Shown here piece after piece: positions 8,147 to 16,548 of a stretch of DNA of 64,000 nt. The position numbers and the translations under genes are program-made. Numbering within the stretch: the first letter of the stretch is position 1; each line of letters starts with the position of its first letter. This DNA comes from Ferdinandcohnia sp036965045 (GTDB taxonomy: Bacteria > Bacillota > Bacilli > Bacillales > Bacillaceae_L): assembly GCF_036965045.1 (NCBI RefSeq), contig NZ_JBALOV010000032.1, positions 62,001 to 126,000 on the forward strand. The letters are read 5' to 3'. The notes under the pieces were generated by a model. It made no database searches. It saw only the letters and a list, made by a program, of their open reading frames with translations, and was not told the origin of the DNA.

Positions 8147-9802
8147 ATGTCAATCCAAAATCGTATCGTTCATGCCAAAAAAGGATTAGAGCTTGAGTGT
8201 AAAGGTTGGGAGCAAGAAGCAGCACTGCGAATGCTGTATAACAATTTAGATCCAGATGTTGCAGAGAAACCAGAAGAGTTGGTTGTGTATGGAGGGATAG
8301 GGAAAGCTGCAAGAAATTGGGAAGCCTTTGATGCGATTGTATCTACCCTCCGTCGTTTAGAAAATGACGAAACGATGTTAATTCAGTCTGGAAAGCCTGT
8401 CGCAGTGTTTAAAACTCATAAAACAGCGCCGCGTGTGCTTCTATCGAATTCTGTTCTCGTCCCTAAATGGGCAAACTGGGAACATTTCCATGAACTCGAT
8501 AAAAAGGGCTTAATGATGTATGGCCAAATGACAGCAGGAAGCTGGATCTACATTGGTTCACAAGGGATTTTACAAGGAACCTATGAAACGTTTGCTGAAG
8601 TTGCACGACAGCATTTCGGTGGCTCCTTAAAAGGAACAATTACGCTTACTGCTGGATTAGGAGGTATGGGTGGTGCACAGCCACTCGCAGTTACCATGAA
8701 TGGCGGTGTTTGTCTGGCAGTGGATGTTGATAAATCCCGCATTCAAAAACGCATTGATACAAAATATTGTGATAGAATGACAGATTCAATTGATGAAGCG
8801 ATAAAATGGGCATTGGAAGCTAAACACAATGATGTAGTACTATCGATTGGGCTGATTGGAAATGCTGCAGAAGTGCACCATGAATTGTTAAATCGCAACA
8901 TCCAAATCGATGTGATGACAGATCAAACTTCAGCACATGACCCATTAAATGGGTATATTCCTGAAGGGTATTCTATCAAAGAAGCAAATCAACTACGAAC
9001 AAATGATCCGAAAAAATATGTTGAATTGTCTGCTGCTTCAATGGCAAAACATGTTGTGGCCATGCTTGAATTTAATCGTCGTGGAACAGTGACTTTTGAT
9101 TATGGAAACAATCTTCGCCAAGTCGCAAAAGACAAAGGGGTAGAAAACGCTTTTGAATTTCCAGGCTTTGTTCCGGCATACATTCGTCCATTGTTCTGTG
9201 AAGGAAAAGGGCCATTTCGCTGGGCTGCTCTATCTGGCGACCCAGAAGACATTTATCGAACTGATGCACTTATCAAAGAACTGTTCCCAGAAAATGAGGC
9301 ATTACTTCGATGGATCGAGATGGCCGCGGAAAAAGTAGAGTTTCAGGGGCTGCCCGCTCGGATTTGTTGGTTAGGTTATGGTGAACGAGAAAAAATGGGG
9401 ATCGCTATTAACGAATTGGTACGTAAAGGTGAATTGAAAGCACCGATTGTAATTGGTCGGGATCACTTAGACTGCGGCTCTGTTGCTTCACCTAATCGAG
9501 AAACAGAAAGTATGAAGGACGGCAGTGATGCAGTCGGTGACTGGGCAATTTTAAATGCTTTACTAAATGTTGCTGCAGGCGGTTCATGGATTTCTGTCCA
9601 TCATGGTGGCGGTGTAGGTATGGGTTATTCCTTGCACGCAGGAATGGTTGTAGTTGCCGATGGAACTGATTTAGCTGAAGAACGTCTTCGTCGAGTCCTT
9701 ACTACTGACCCTGGAATGGGAATTGTCCGCCATGCAGATGCTGGCTATGAAAAAGCAATTGAGGTCGCGAAGGAAAAAGGGATTGATATCCCAATGTTAT
9801 AA
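8147..9802 (+). CDS. hutU: Urocanate hydratase (urocanase)
   Basis: NAD+-dependent enzyme converting urocanate to imidazolonepropionate. Shows the glycine-rich NAD site GLGGMGGAQPLA and the catalytic region GRDHLDCGSVASPNRETE with the conserved Cys. 551 residues, as expected. It starts 21 bases after hutH with AAGGGGAG upstream. It is followed by an unusual 195-base spacer before hutI containing degenerate repeats. Confidence 0.97.
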   Translation: MSIQNRIVHAKKGLELECKGWEQEAALRMLYNNLDPDVAEKPEELVVYGGIGKAARNWEAFDAIVSTLRRLENDETMLIQSGKPVAVFKTHKTAPRVLLSNSVLVPKWANWEHFHELDKKGLMMYGQMTAGSWIYIGSQGILQGTYETFAEVARQHFGGSLKGTITLTAGLGGMGGAQPLAVTMNGGVCLAVDVDKSRIQKRIDTKYCDRMTDSIDEAIKWALEAKHNDVVLSIGLIGNAAEVHHELLNRNIQIDVMTDQTSAHDPLNGYIPEGYSIKEANQLRTNDPKKYVELSAASMAKHVVAMLEFNRRGTVTFDYGNNLRQVAKDKGVENAFEFPGFVPAYIRPLFCEGKGPFRWAALSGDPEDIYRTDALIKELFPENEALLRWIEMAAEKVEFQGLPARICWLGYGEREKMGIAINELVRKGELKAPIVIGRDHLDCGSVASPNRETESMKDGSDAVGDWAILNALLNVAAGGSWISVHHGGGVGMGYSLHAGMVVVADGTDLAEERLRRVLTTDPGMGIVRHADAGYEKAIEVAKEKGIDIPML

Positions 9803-9813
9803 AGTCCTTTTGG

Positions 9814-9935
9814 GTTAGGGAACAAAAATGAAAGTTAGGGCACAATTAATTGGATTTAGGGAACATATCTTCGAAGTTGGAAAACATATAACTGAAATGA
9901 CGGACAATTTCAATGATCGGATAAAACAGGACAAT
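9814..9935 (+). repeat. Degenerate ~21-base tandem repeats between hutU and hutI
   Basis: GTTAGGG or TTTAGGG blocks at 9814, 9834 and 9855, then GTTGGAA at 9876, TGACGGA at 9898 and further CGGATAAAACAGGACAAT-like units, spaced 18-22 bases and mostly followed by ACA. The series decays to the right. No coding potential was found. The rest of the hut operon has short spacers, so this looks inserted or expanded. Confidence 0.6.
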
Positions 9936-9997
9936 TGATCTAGTTGGCTGAATACGTTAATAGATTTCTATCAATCTACTTAGAAAGGGGCACAATC

Positions 9998-11254
9998 ATG
10001 CAATACGATTTACTCGTTCACAATATAGGGCAATTAATCTTACCAAGAGAAACTGCAAAACCGCTAAAAGGGGAAGAAATGAAGCAGCTTACCATACAAG
10101 AAAATGCTGCATTTGCCATAAAAGATGAAAAAGTAGCATGGATTGGAACGAATGTTGAGGCAAAGCTCCTGCAAACAAAAGAAAGCCTAGATGCACAGCA
10201 AAAAGTAATATCGCCAGGTTTAGTCGACCCGCATACCCATTTAGTATTCGGTGGCTCGCGCGAAAGAGAACTAGCCTTAAAGCAAGCAGGTGTGCCTTAT
10301 CTTGAAATCCTAGCAAAAGGAGGGGGAATTTTATCAACCGTTGAGGCAACAAAAAAGGCAACTGTGGATGAACTATATGAAAAGGCAGCTTTCCATCTGG
10401 AACGCATTATGTCATACGGCGTGACAACGATGGAAGCAAAAAGCGGTTATGGTTTAGATCCTGAAACCGAATTAAAACAACTAAAAGTTGTGAAAAAACT
10501 AAAAGAAAATTACCCAATTTCCATCATATCGACATTCTTAGGAGCACACGCCATTCCTCCTTCCTATAAAGGGAAAGCTGATGAATTCCTGGAAGAGATG
10601 GTTCAGCTCCTTGACACCGTAAAGGCTGAAAATCTTGCAGAGTTCGCTGATATTTTTTGCGAAACGGGTGTTTTTACTCCAGAACAATCAGAGTCCTTTT
10701 TACAAAGAGCAAAGGAAAAGGGATATGGCCTAAAAATTCACGCAGATGAAATTGATTCATTAGGAGGAACCGAGTTAGCTGTTAAACTGGGAGCAACAAG
10801 TGCAGACCACTTAGTTGCAGCTTCAGATAAATCAATAACCATGCTTTCCAAAAGCAACACCGTCGCTGTCTTACTCCCGGGTACAACATTCTATCTTGGC
10901 AAGGATACCTATGCTCGTGCAAGAAAAATGATTGATGAAGGAGTAGCTGTAGCTCTGGCAACCGATTTTAACCCTGGTAGCTGTGTAACTGAAAACTTAC
11001 AGATGATTATGTCACTTGCTGCACTAAAATTAAAGATGACACCAGAAGAAATTTGGAATGCAGTTACCGTAAATGCCGCATATGCAATCGGTAAGGGTGG
11101 GAAAACAGGAACACTTACAATCGGTCATGATGCAAGTTTTGTCCTATGGGATATCCCAAATTACATGTACATCCCCTATCATTTTGGCGTTAACCATACA
11201 AATCGTGTGTATATAAAAGGAAAAAAAGTATGGGGGAGAAATGACAATGTCTGA
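9998..11254 (+). CDS. hutI: Imidazolonepropionase
   Basis: Amidohydrolase-superfamily zinc/iron enzyme that opens the imidazolone ring to N-formimino-L-glutamate. Motifs: VDPHTHLVFGGSRERE, EAKSGYGLD, LKIHADEIDSLGG and ATDFNPGSC. 418 residues from the ATG at 9998, which has AAAGGGG 7 bases upstream; the in-frame start at 9944 lies within the repeat-containing spacer. Overlaps hutG by 8 bases. Confidence 0.96.
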   Translation: MQYDLLVHNIGQLILPRETAKPLKGEEMKQLTIQENAAFAIKDEKVAWIGTNVEAKLLQTKESLDAQQKVISPGLVDPHTHLVFGGSRERELALKQAGVPYLEILAKGGGILSTVEATKKATVDELYEKAAFHLERIMSYGVTTMEAKSGYGLDPETELKQLKVVKKLKENYPISIISTFLGAHAIPPSYKGKADEFLEEMVQLLDTVKAENLAEFADIFCETGVFTPEQSESFLQRAKEKGYGLKIHADEIDSLGGTELAVKLGATSADHLVAASDKSITMLSKSNTVAVLLPGTTFYLGKDTYARARKMIDEGVAVALATDFNPGSCVTENLQMIMSLAALKLKMTPEEIWNAVTVNAAYAIGKGGKTGTLTIGHDASFVLWDIPNYMYIPYHFGVNHTNRVYIKGKKVWGRNDNV

Positions 11255-12188
11255 ATTTCGTTATTTAACACCAGGTCAACCAGCTATTTTTAAAGATCAA
11301 TTTGTAACGAAAGTGACGGAATCTATAACTCCATATCAAAATGGAGCCAAGGCGCATATCGGTATTATCGGTCTTCCAGCATCAAAGTCATCCATCTCAG
11401 CTTCTCTCGCAGCGGATGCACCGAAAACGATCCGAAATGCACTAAACGCGTATTCTACTTATTCAGGGGAAAAGCATCAAGATTACAAGAATATAGCCAT
11501 TTTCGATTTTGGGGATGTTAACACCCATCCGACAAATCTTGCAGAAACTACTGAACGTTTATATCTCAGTGTACAAGAGATGCTTCAAACCAATGCATGT
11601 GATCGATATATAATGCTTGGTGGTGACCATGGAGTGAGCTATCCTTCAATTCGTGCATTTCAGGAGTATTATGGTAGGGTCGGAGTGATTCAATGGGATG
11701 CCCATCATGATGTACGGAATTTTGAGGATGGTGGAAGAACAAATGGAACTCCTTTTAGAAGTCTACTTGAGGGTGGTTATTTAAATGGAGAAGACCTTAC
11801 TCAAATTGGGATTAGGGATTTTACGAATGCTAAGGAATACCACGAGTATGTAGATAAAAAGGGAGTCATGGTGTACACCATGGATGCTGTGGACCGCATT
11901 GGCATTGTATCTATCATTCAAAAAGAAGTTGAACGATTAGCTCAAAAGGTTGATTTCATCTATCTTTCGGTAGATATGGACGTTGTGGATCAAGCCTTTG
12001 CCCCAGGCTGTCCAGCAATTGGACCTGGTGGTTTGACATCAAGAGAGCTTCTTACAAGCATTTCAGAAGCTGCAAAACATCCTAAGGTGAAAGCAATGGA
12101 TATCGTTGAAATTGATCCATCTAAAGATGTTCGCGATCTTACAAGTAGGCTTGCGGCTTATGCGATGATGCGTTTTATGTATACGTAA
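11247..12188 (+). CDS. hutG: Formimidoylglutamase
   Basis: Arginase-family binuclear manganese hydrolase releasing formamide and L-glutamate from formiminoglutamate, last hut step. Metal-binding motifs GGDHGVSYP, WDAHHDVR and SVDMDVVDQAFAPG are complete. 313 residues from the second ATG (11247), which is better spaced from GGGGGAG than the ATG at 11241. No hut permease gene follows, unlike B. subtilis hutM. Confidence 0.95.
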   Translation: MSEFRYLTPGQPAIFKDQFVTKVTESITPYQNGAKAHIGIIGLPASKSSISASLAADAPKTIRNALNAYSTYSGEKHQDYKNIAIFDFGDVNTHPTNLAETTERLYLSVQEMLQTNACDRYIMLGGDHGVSYPSIRAFQEYYGRVGVIQWDAHHDVRNFEDGGRTNGTPFRSLLEGGYLNGEDLTQIGIRDFTNAKEYHEYVDKKGVMVYTMDAVDRIGIVSIIQKEVERLAQKVDFIYLSVDMDVVDQAFAPGCPAIGPGGLTSRELLTSISEAAKHPKVKAMDIVEIDPSKDVRDLTSRLAAYAMMRFMYT

Positions 12189-12206
12189 GTAGAGAATACT
12201 ATTGGA

Positions 12207-12240
12207 AAAAGGAGATGACAACCTACATCTCCTTTTCTCA
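12207..12240 (+). terminator. Terminator of the hut operon
   Basis: AAAAGGAGATG/CATCTCCTTTT stem of 11 bp with an 8-base loop; the T tract is short and partly within the stem. Confidence 0.7.
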
Positions 12241-12261
12241 TGTTAGAGAAGAGGTATCACA

Positions 12262-13047
12262 ATGAAGGAACATATTTTAGAAATTCTTAAACAAATCGAA
12301 ACAGAATACGACGTCAAAATTCTTTATGCATGTGAAGCTGGAAGCCGAACGTGGGGACTATCATCCGAAGATAGCGATTATGATATACGGTTTATTTATC
12401 TCCATAAAACAGATTGGTACCTTTCAATTGATCAAAAGCGGGACGTGCTAGAGGTTCCAAAACACGATCATGTAAAAAAAGATGTAAATCCTTTAATCGA
12501 CATGAGCGGATGGGAGCTTACAAAAGCACTTCGACTTTTTCGTAAATCGAATCCCACTCTATTGGAATGGTTGCATTCTAGCAGCATTTATAAAAAAGAC
12601 AATTCCTTTATCGATAAATTAAAAAAAATGGAACCTATAATCTTTTCAGAAATTCCATGTATCTACCACTATGTAAAAATGGCAAAGGGAAACTTCAAAA
12701 CTGTTCAGGAAAAACATCAAAAACTAAAAACTTATTTAAACGTAATTCGTCCATTATTAATGGCTATGTCTATAAAAAAATACCATAGAATGAATAGTCT
12801 TAATGTGAATGATTTAATCAAAGATCTACTACAAAATAACGAACGAAAACAAGATATAGAACAAATGATAAAAATGAAGACTGCTGGGCAAAGAGTAACG
12901 AAACGAATACTAGCGATCGATACATTTATTGAAGAAGAAATTCAGTATTTAGAGCAATATGTATCAAAACTAGAGTATGACAGGCCAAATCCAACACAAT
13001 TGCTTGACCAACTTTTTAGGGAAACGTTAGCGGATGCATGGAAATAG
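12262..13047 (+). CDS. Polymerase-beta-type nucleotidyltransferase (RlaP/YcgL family)
   Basis: The N-terminal domain has the nucleotidyltransferase signature GSRTWGLSSEDSDYDIRFIY near residues 27-46 (GS followed by DxD). The family (B. subtilis YcgL, RlaP) is associated with RNA repair or ligation in some bacteria, but its substrate in Bacillus is unproven. The C-terminal half is basic and helical. 261 residues, GAGGT before the ATG. It stands alone between terminators. Confidence 0.82.
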   Translation: MKEHILEILKQIETEYDVKILYACEAGSRTWGLSSEDSDYDIRFIYLHKTDWYLSIDQKRDVLEVPKHDHVKKDVNPLIDMSGWELTKALRLFRKSNPTLLEWLHSSSIYKKDNSFIDKLKKMEPIIFSEIPCIYHYVKMAKGNFKTVQEKHQKLKTYLNVIRPLLMAMSIKKYHRMNSLNVNDLIKDLLQNNERKQDIEQMIKMKTAGQRVTKRILAIDTFIEEEIQYLEQYVSKLEYDRPNPTQLLDQLFRETLADAWK

Positions 13048-13064
13048 GGAGTTATCCCTTTTTC
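13046..13064. terminator. Short hairpin between convergent genes
   Basis: AGGGA/TCCCT stem with GTTA loop and five T on the + strand, directly after the nucleotidyltransferase stop. Confidence 0.55.
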
Positions 13065-13219
13065 TATGCGATTTTTTCATCAGAATCATCGTCAATTTTC
13101 TTTAAATGTGTATGTGTAACATCCCAGTAATAAACTCTAGGAAGTCCCCAATGGAGCCAATATTCATGAACTAAGGTTGCCCCAACAAATAATATCATTT
13201 GAATGTCCAGCTGTTTCAA
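13064..13219 (-). CDS. Small membrane-associated hypothetical protein (51 aa)
   Basis: Not recognised. A TTG start with AAGGGGG 7-9 bases upstream opens a 51-residue frame: hydrophobic start (MILFVGATLVHEYW), aromatic/His-rich centre (WLHWGLPRVYYWDVTHTHL) and an acidic end (KKIDDDSDEKIA). It ends where the convergent terminator begins. Support is the good ribosome site and the protein-like composition, plus absence of another gene in this 280-base stretch. It could be a single-span or peripheral membrane protein. Confidence 0.55.
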   Translation of the reverse strand: MKQLDIQMILFVGATLVHEYWLHWGLPRVYYWDVTHTHLKKIDDDSDEKIA

Positions 13220-13285
13220 TCAAATCGCCCCCTTCAAAATAGTATACGGGCAGTCGAAGTTGTCCAATAACCATGTATTTAAATT

Positions 13286-13323
13286 AAAAAAACCCGTTCC
13301 ATAATTACAAATGCAGGAACAGG
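13286..13323 (-). terminator. Terminator of the 43-residue gene (reverse strand)
   Basis: Read on the minus strand: CCTGTTCC, 15-base loop, GGAACGGG, then seven T. Located 31 bases after the stop of the gene at 13355-13486, confirming that gene's strand. Confidence 0.85.
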
Positions 13324-13354
13324 TCAAATATGTACCGGTACGAAAATTCGTTCG

Positions 13355-13486
13355 TTATTTGTTTTTCCGCTTCTCTCGGGCAGCTTTTTTCCTTGCCTTT
13401 TTACTCATGCCTTGCTCCGCGCCAAATTCCGTGTCCATACTATTTGCTCCTGTTTGCGGCTGATTGTTTTTATTTTTACTGGCCAT
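13355..13486 (-). CDS. Small basic protein (43 aa), possibly spore-associated
   Basis: Very strong AGGAGG 8 bases before the ATG and a terminator right after. The protein starts Asn/Gln-rich (MASKNKNNQPQTGANSMDTE), has a short FGAEQG segment reminiscent of gamma-type small acid-soluble spore proteins (TEFASE/TEFGAE), and ends strongly basic (KKARKKAAREKRKNK). Functional class is inference from composition only; the gene itself is well supported. Confidence 0.7.
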   Translation of the reverse strand: MASKNKNNQPQTGANSMDTEFGAEQGMSKKARKKAAREKRKNK

Positions 13487-13668
13487 ATATTATTCCTCCT
13501 TTCGTTCATTTAATACGCTGTTTTTATGTATTTCCTATATTTAACAGCGTTATGTATATCATGTATAAAAAAACAGAAAAATATACAAATTTCGACAAAA
13601 AGATGTTTTACAACACCTTTTTTAGTAAAATTAGCTACATATCTAACTATAGAAGGGACTTTGAAACC

Positions 13669-14790
13669 ATGACAACTTATCTTGTAATTGGGGCTGGGAT
13701 TCTTGGTGCGTCGACAGCCTATCATCTTGCAAAAGCAGGTATGCAGGTAACAATTGTCGACCGACAGGATTCAGGTCAAGCTACTGACGCTGCAGCCGGA
13801 ATTGTCTGTCCATGGATTTCCCAGCGTCGCAATAAAGCGTGGTACAATTTAGCGAAAGCAGGTGCAAAATATTATTCAACTTTAATAAGCGAGCTTGAAG
13901 CAATGGGTGAAACGAATACTGGATATAAAAAAGTTGGAGCAATTAGTCTTCATTTTGACCAAAATAAGCTAGATAAAATGGAAGAACGGGCCCATACTCG
14001 ACGGGAAGATGCACCAGAAATCGGAGAAATTACACGTCTATCCATTGATGAAACAACTGATTTATTTCCTCCTCTTTCGAAAGAATTTTCTTCTGTGAAA
14101 ATTAGTGGAGCAGCACGAGTAAATGGGCGGGAACTCCGTAATGCTTTGATTCGTGCTGCTAAGCAGCATGGTGCATTTGTACAAAAAGGATCTGCAACTT
14201 TAGTAAAAGAAGATGGCAATGTAATTGGTGTAAAAATAGGTGATAATGTGTTAGGAGCGGATAAAATCATTGTAACAGCTGGAGTTTGGGCAAATGAATT
14301 GCTTAAGCCAATTGGTATCGATTTTCAAGTTTCTTCACAGAAAGCCCAAATTGTACACCTAGGCCTCAGCGATACAAATACAGGCAGCTGGCCGGTTGTA
14401 ATGCCACCAAATGACCAATACATAGTAGCCTTTGATGATGGAAGAATTGTTGTTGGTGCTACACACGAAAATGATAAAGGAATAGATTATAGAGTAACTG
14501 CAGGTGGCCTTCATGAAATTTTCGATAAGGCTCTAAATATTGCTCCTGGCTTATCAGAAGGAACGGTTCTGGAAACGAGAGTAGGTTTTCGACCGTTCAC
14601 TCCAGACTTTCTCCCAGTTATCGGGGGTGTTCCTGGCTATCAAAACCTTATTGTCGCAAACGGTCTTGGAGCTTCAGGTTTAACTGTTGGCCCATTTTTA
14701 GGCGGGGAACTAGCAAAGCTTGCAATGGAAATACCACTCGAACTGGATTTAAATCTGTATCCCGTTAAAGGTGCAATTAAATCAATTTAA
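13669..14790 (+). CDS. FAD-dependent oxidoreductase of the D-amino acid oxidase (DAO) family
   Basis: Flavoenzyme likely oxidising a D-amino acid, glycine or related amine. The N-terminal dinucleotide-binding motif VIGAGILGASTAYHLAKAG starts at residue 6; the C-terminal RPFTPDFLPVIGGVPGYQNLIVANGLGASGL is typical of DAO/DadA proteins. 373 residues from the ATG at 13669 with AGAAGGGA 10 bases before it; the 113-residue upstream extension crosses intergenic and antisense gene sequence and is rejected. Single-gene unit. Confidence 0.88.
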   Translation: MTTYLVIGAGILGASTAYHLAKAGMQVTIVDRQDSGQATDAAAGIVCPWISQRRNKAWYNLAKAGAKYYSTLISELEAMGETNTGYKKVGAISLHFDQNKLDKMEERAHTRREDAPEIGEITRLSIDETTDLFPPLSKEFSSVKISGAARVNGRELRNALIRAAKQHGAFVQKGSATLVKEDGNVIGVKIGDNVLGADKIIVTAGVWANELLKPIGIDFQVSSQKAQIVHLGLSDTNTGSWPVVMPPNDQYIVAFDDGRIVVGATHENDKGIDYRVTAGGLHEIFDKALNIAPGLSEGTVLETRVGFRPFTPDFLPVIGGVPGYQNLIVANGLGASGLTVGPFLGGELAKLAMEIPLELDLNLYPVKGAIKSI

Positions 14791-14805
14791 TCAATTGATA
14801 ATCGA

Positions 14806-14848
14806 ATCAGCCTGATTCCAACAAAAGGAATCGGGCTGATATCTTTTT
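14806..14848 (+). terminator. Terminator after DAO-family gene
   Basis: ATCAGCCTGATTCC pairs with GGAATCGGGCTGAT (14 bp, one wobble), 7-base loop, followed by ATCTTTTT. Confidence 0.85.
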
Positions 14849-14963
14849 ACCCTCCACAAACTAGAAATTATTTCTAAAATAATACAGAAAAACTTCCAGA
14901 ATAATGTTAAAATAGGCGGTATTAGCAAACAACTTTTTCAAATTTAAACAGGGGGATGGCAGA

Positions 14964-15878
14964 TTGAACACAAAATTTTCACGACCTAAGGGGTTTGGGG
15001 AAATCCTTGACCTCACATTTAGTTTGAGTAAAAATCGATTTCGAGACCTTTTTACGATTTTACTTATTTTTATGGGACCAGTATACATACTCGAAGCGCT
15101 AATATTATTAGCATCGGGAACAAGTTTTTTTAGAGAAGTTGGACCAGGAGATGACTGGATATCACAAATCGCGAATAGTTTTGATGAAACAGTTGTAGCC
15201 GAAAATATAGGGTTAGGAGCAGCTTTAGGAACAATGTTTACCGGTTTTCTAGCCTTAATTTTATTTCCTGTTGCAGAAGCTGCAATTTTACTAGCCTTAA
15301 ATCATATCCGTAAGGACGAAGAATTTACAATCAGTTCCGTTATTAAAAAAGCCTTTACGCGATTTTGGGCAATGCTAGGGAGTAATATTTTGTTCGGTCT
15401 CATTGTATTTGGGTTTTTCTTTATTTTCAGCTTAATAGTGGTCCCTATTGGTATTTTTGGTGCGGTTGCAATTCCTATTCTTGGCATCCTCTTCGCCATC
15501 GTATTAGGATTAGGGCTCTTTGTTGGGATCGGTTATTTACTTACGCGTTGGAGTTTTTATTTTGGTTCGGTTGTATTAGACTATGAATCTCCTGGTCTTT
15601 CAAGAAGTTGGCATCTATCTAAGAAACGCGGCTGGGTTTTATTTGGGTTATATATTATTTTCTTTTTAATTATTAGTGCAATTAGTTTTGCAGTTGAAGG
15701 GACATTTGGCATCTTTTTAGGGAATAGCGTTCTACTGACTTTAATTGTTAACTTAACAACCATTTTTACAACCTTGGTGTTCGCTGTAGGATACAGTGTT
15801 ATGTACCTGGATGCGAAGGTTCGACATGATGCAGAGGATTTAGATGAAATGATTGAGGGGTTCAATGAACCAAGATAA
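14964..15878 (+). CDS. Multi-span membrane protein at head of MoxR/DUF58 cluster
   Basis: 304 residues with about six hydrophobic segments: a short cytoplasmic start (FSRPKGFGEILDLTFSLSKNRF), then spans near 30-55, 95-120, 145-175, 180-205, 235-255 and 260-290. Resembles the glycerophosphodiesterase membrane-domain/DUF975-like group in layout; function unknown. TTG start 14964 with GGGGGAT upstream. It leads a colinear cluster with DUF4129, DUF4350, MoxR and DUF58 genes (13-base spacing to the next), so it is probably a component of that membrane complex. Confidence 0.8.
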   Translation: MNTKFSRPKGFGEILDLTFSLSKNRFRDLFTILLIFMGPVYILEALILLASGTSFFREVGPGDDWISQIANSFDETVVAENIGLGAALGTMFTGFLALILFPVAEAAILLALNHIRKDEEFTISSVIKKAFTRFWAMLGSNILFGLIVFGFFFIFSLIVVPIGIFGAVAIPILGILFAIVLGLGLFVGIGYLLTRWSFYFGSVVLDYESPGLSRSWHLSKKRGWVLFGLYIIFFLIISAISFAVEGTFGIFLGNSVLLTLIVNLTTIFTTLVFAVGYSVMYLDAKVRHDAEDLDEMIEGFNEPR

Positions 15879-15891
15879 GTGGTGATAAACA

Positions 15892-16548
15892 TTGGGACAA
15901 ATGAATGATGCAAAGGAACGGATTGAAGAAATTCTAAATGGAAAAGAATATCGAATTTATTATGATGAATCAAGGAATGTGTTTCAGGAATGGTGGAATC
16001 GGGTAAAAAAGTGGTTAGCCGAATTTTTAGAAAATATATTTCCGTCCATTGAGTCAGGAAGCAGTGCAGCAGAAGTAGTGCTAGTCCTTATCATTCTTGC
16101 AGCCCTTCTGCTCTTAGGTATTGCTGTCTTTTTACTCCTACGAAATAAAAGGAGAAGTACAAACTTAGGTAAACATAAGCCTCTTCATTCAGCCGAGGAA
16201 TTAAGCTGGACATATCAAAGGCACCTACAAGAGGCATTACTGTACGAAGAAAAACAAAATTATTCTCCTGCAACTAGACATCTATTTTTAGCACTTCTTT
16301 TGCTTTTCCATGAAAAAGAATGGTTAGAAGCTAAATTGTGGAAAACAAACTGGGAGTATTACGATGAACTCCGCAAAGTAAAACAGGCTTGGGCTGATGA
16401 ATTTTATGATTTGGCCTTAGTGTTTGATGAGGTTGCATATGGGGAATATGAGATTGATATAGACGGATATAATCGATTTCGGGAAACAGCTTTTGTTTGG
16501 CTAGAACACGCAGAAGGAGGAAAGGGGAAGCATTATGCAAAACCGTAA
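15892..16548 (+). CDS. DUF4129-domain membrane protein
   Basis: 218 residues: soluble N-terminus (about 1-45), one strong membrane span (about 62-83, VVLVLIILAALLLLGIAVFLLL), then a cytoplasmic or external DUF4129-type domain with YQRHLQEALLYEEKQNYSPATRHLFLALLLLFHEK. TTG start at 15892 with GGTGA 7 bases upstream. Overlaps the following DUF4350 gene by 14 bases. DUF4129 proteins co-occur with MoxR ATPases and DUF58 proteins across Firmicutes and Actinobacteria; biochemical role not established. Confidence 0.85.
   Translation: MGQMNDAKERIEEILNGKEYRIYYDESRNVFQEWWNRVKKWLAEFLENIFPSIESGSSAAEVVLVLIILAALLLLGIAVFLLLRNKRRSTNLGKHKPLHSAEELSWTYQRHLQEALLYEEKQNYSPATRHLFLALLLLFHEKEWLEAKLWKTNWEYYDELRKVKQAWADEFYDLALVFDEVAYGEYEIDIDGYNRFRETAFVWLEHAEGGKGKHYAKP

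Noticed and set aside
12262..13047. Toxin-antitoxin nucleotidyltransferase (MNT/HEPN type)
   Set aside because: The protein is much longer than MNT antitoxins, carries the YcgL/RlaP layout and has no HEPN partner gene adjacent.
13330..13668. 113-residue N-terminal extension of the FAD oxidoreductase
   Set aside because: It is rich in Cys/Phe/Tyr, runs antisense through a small gene and its terminator, and the FAD-binding motif begins directly after the ATG at 13669.
15302..15973. Reverse-strand frames under the MoxR cluster
   Set aside because: Shadow frames of hydrophobic coding sequence, without ribosome sites or conserved motifs.
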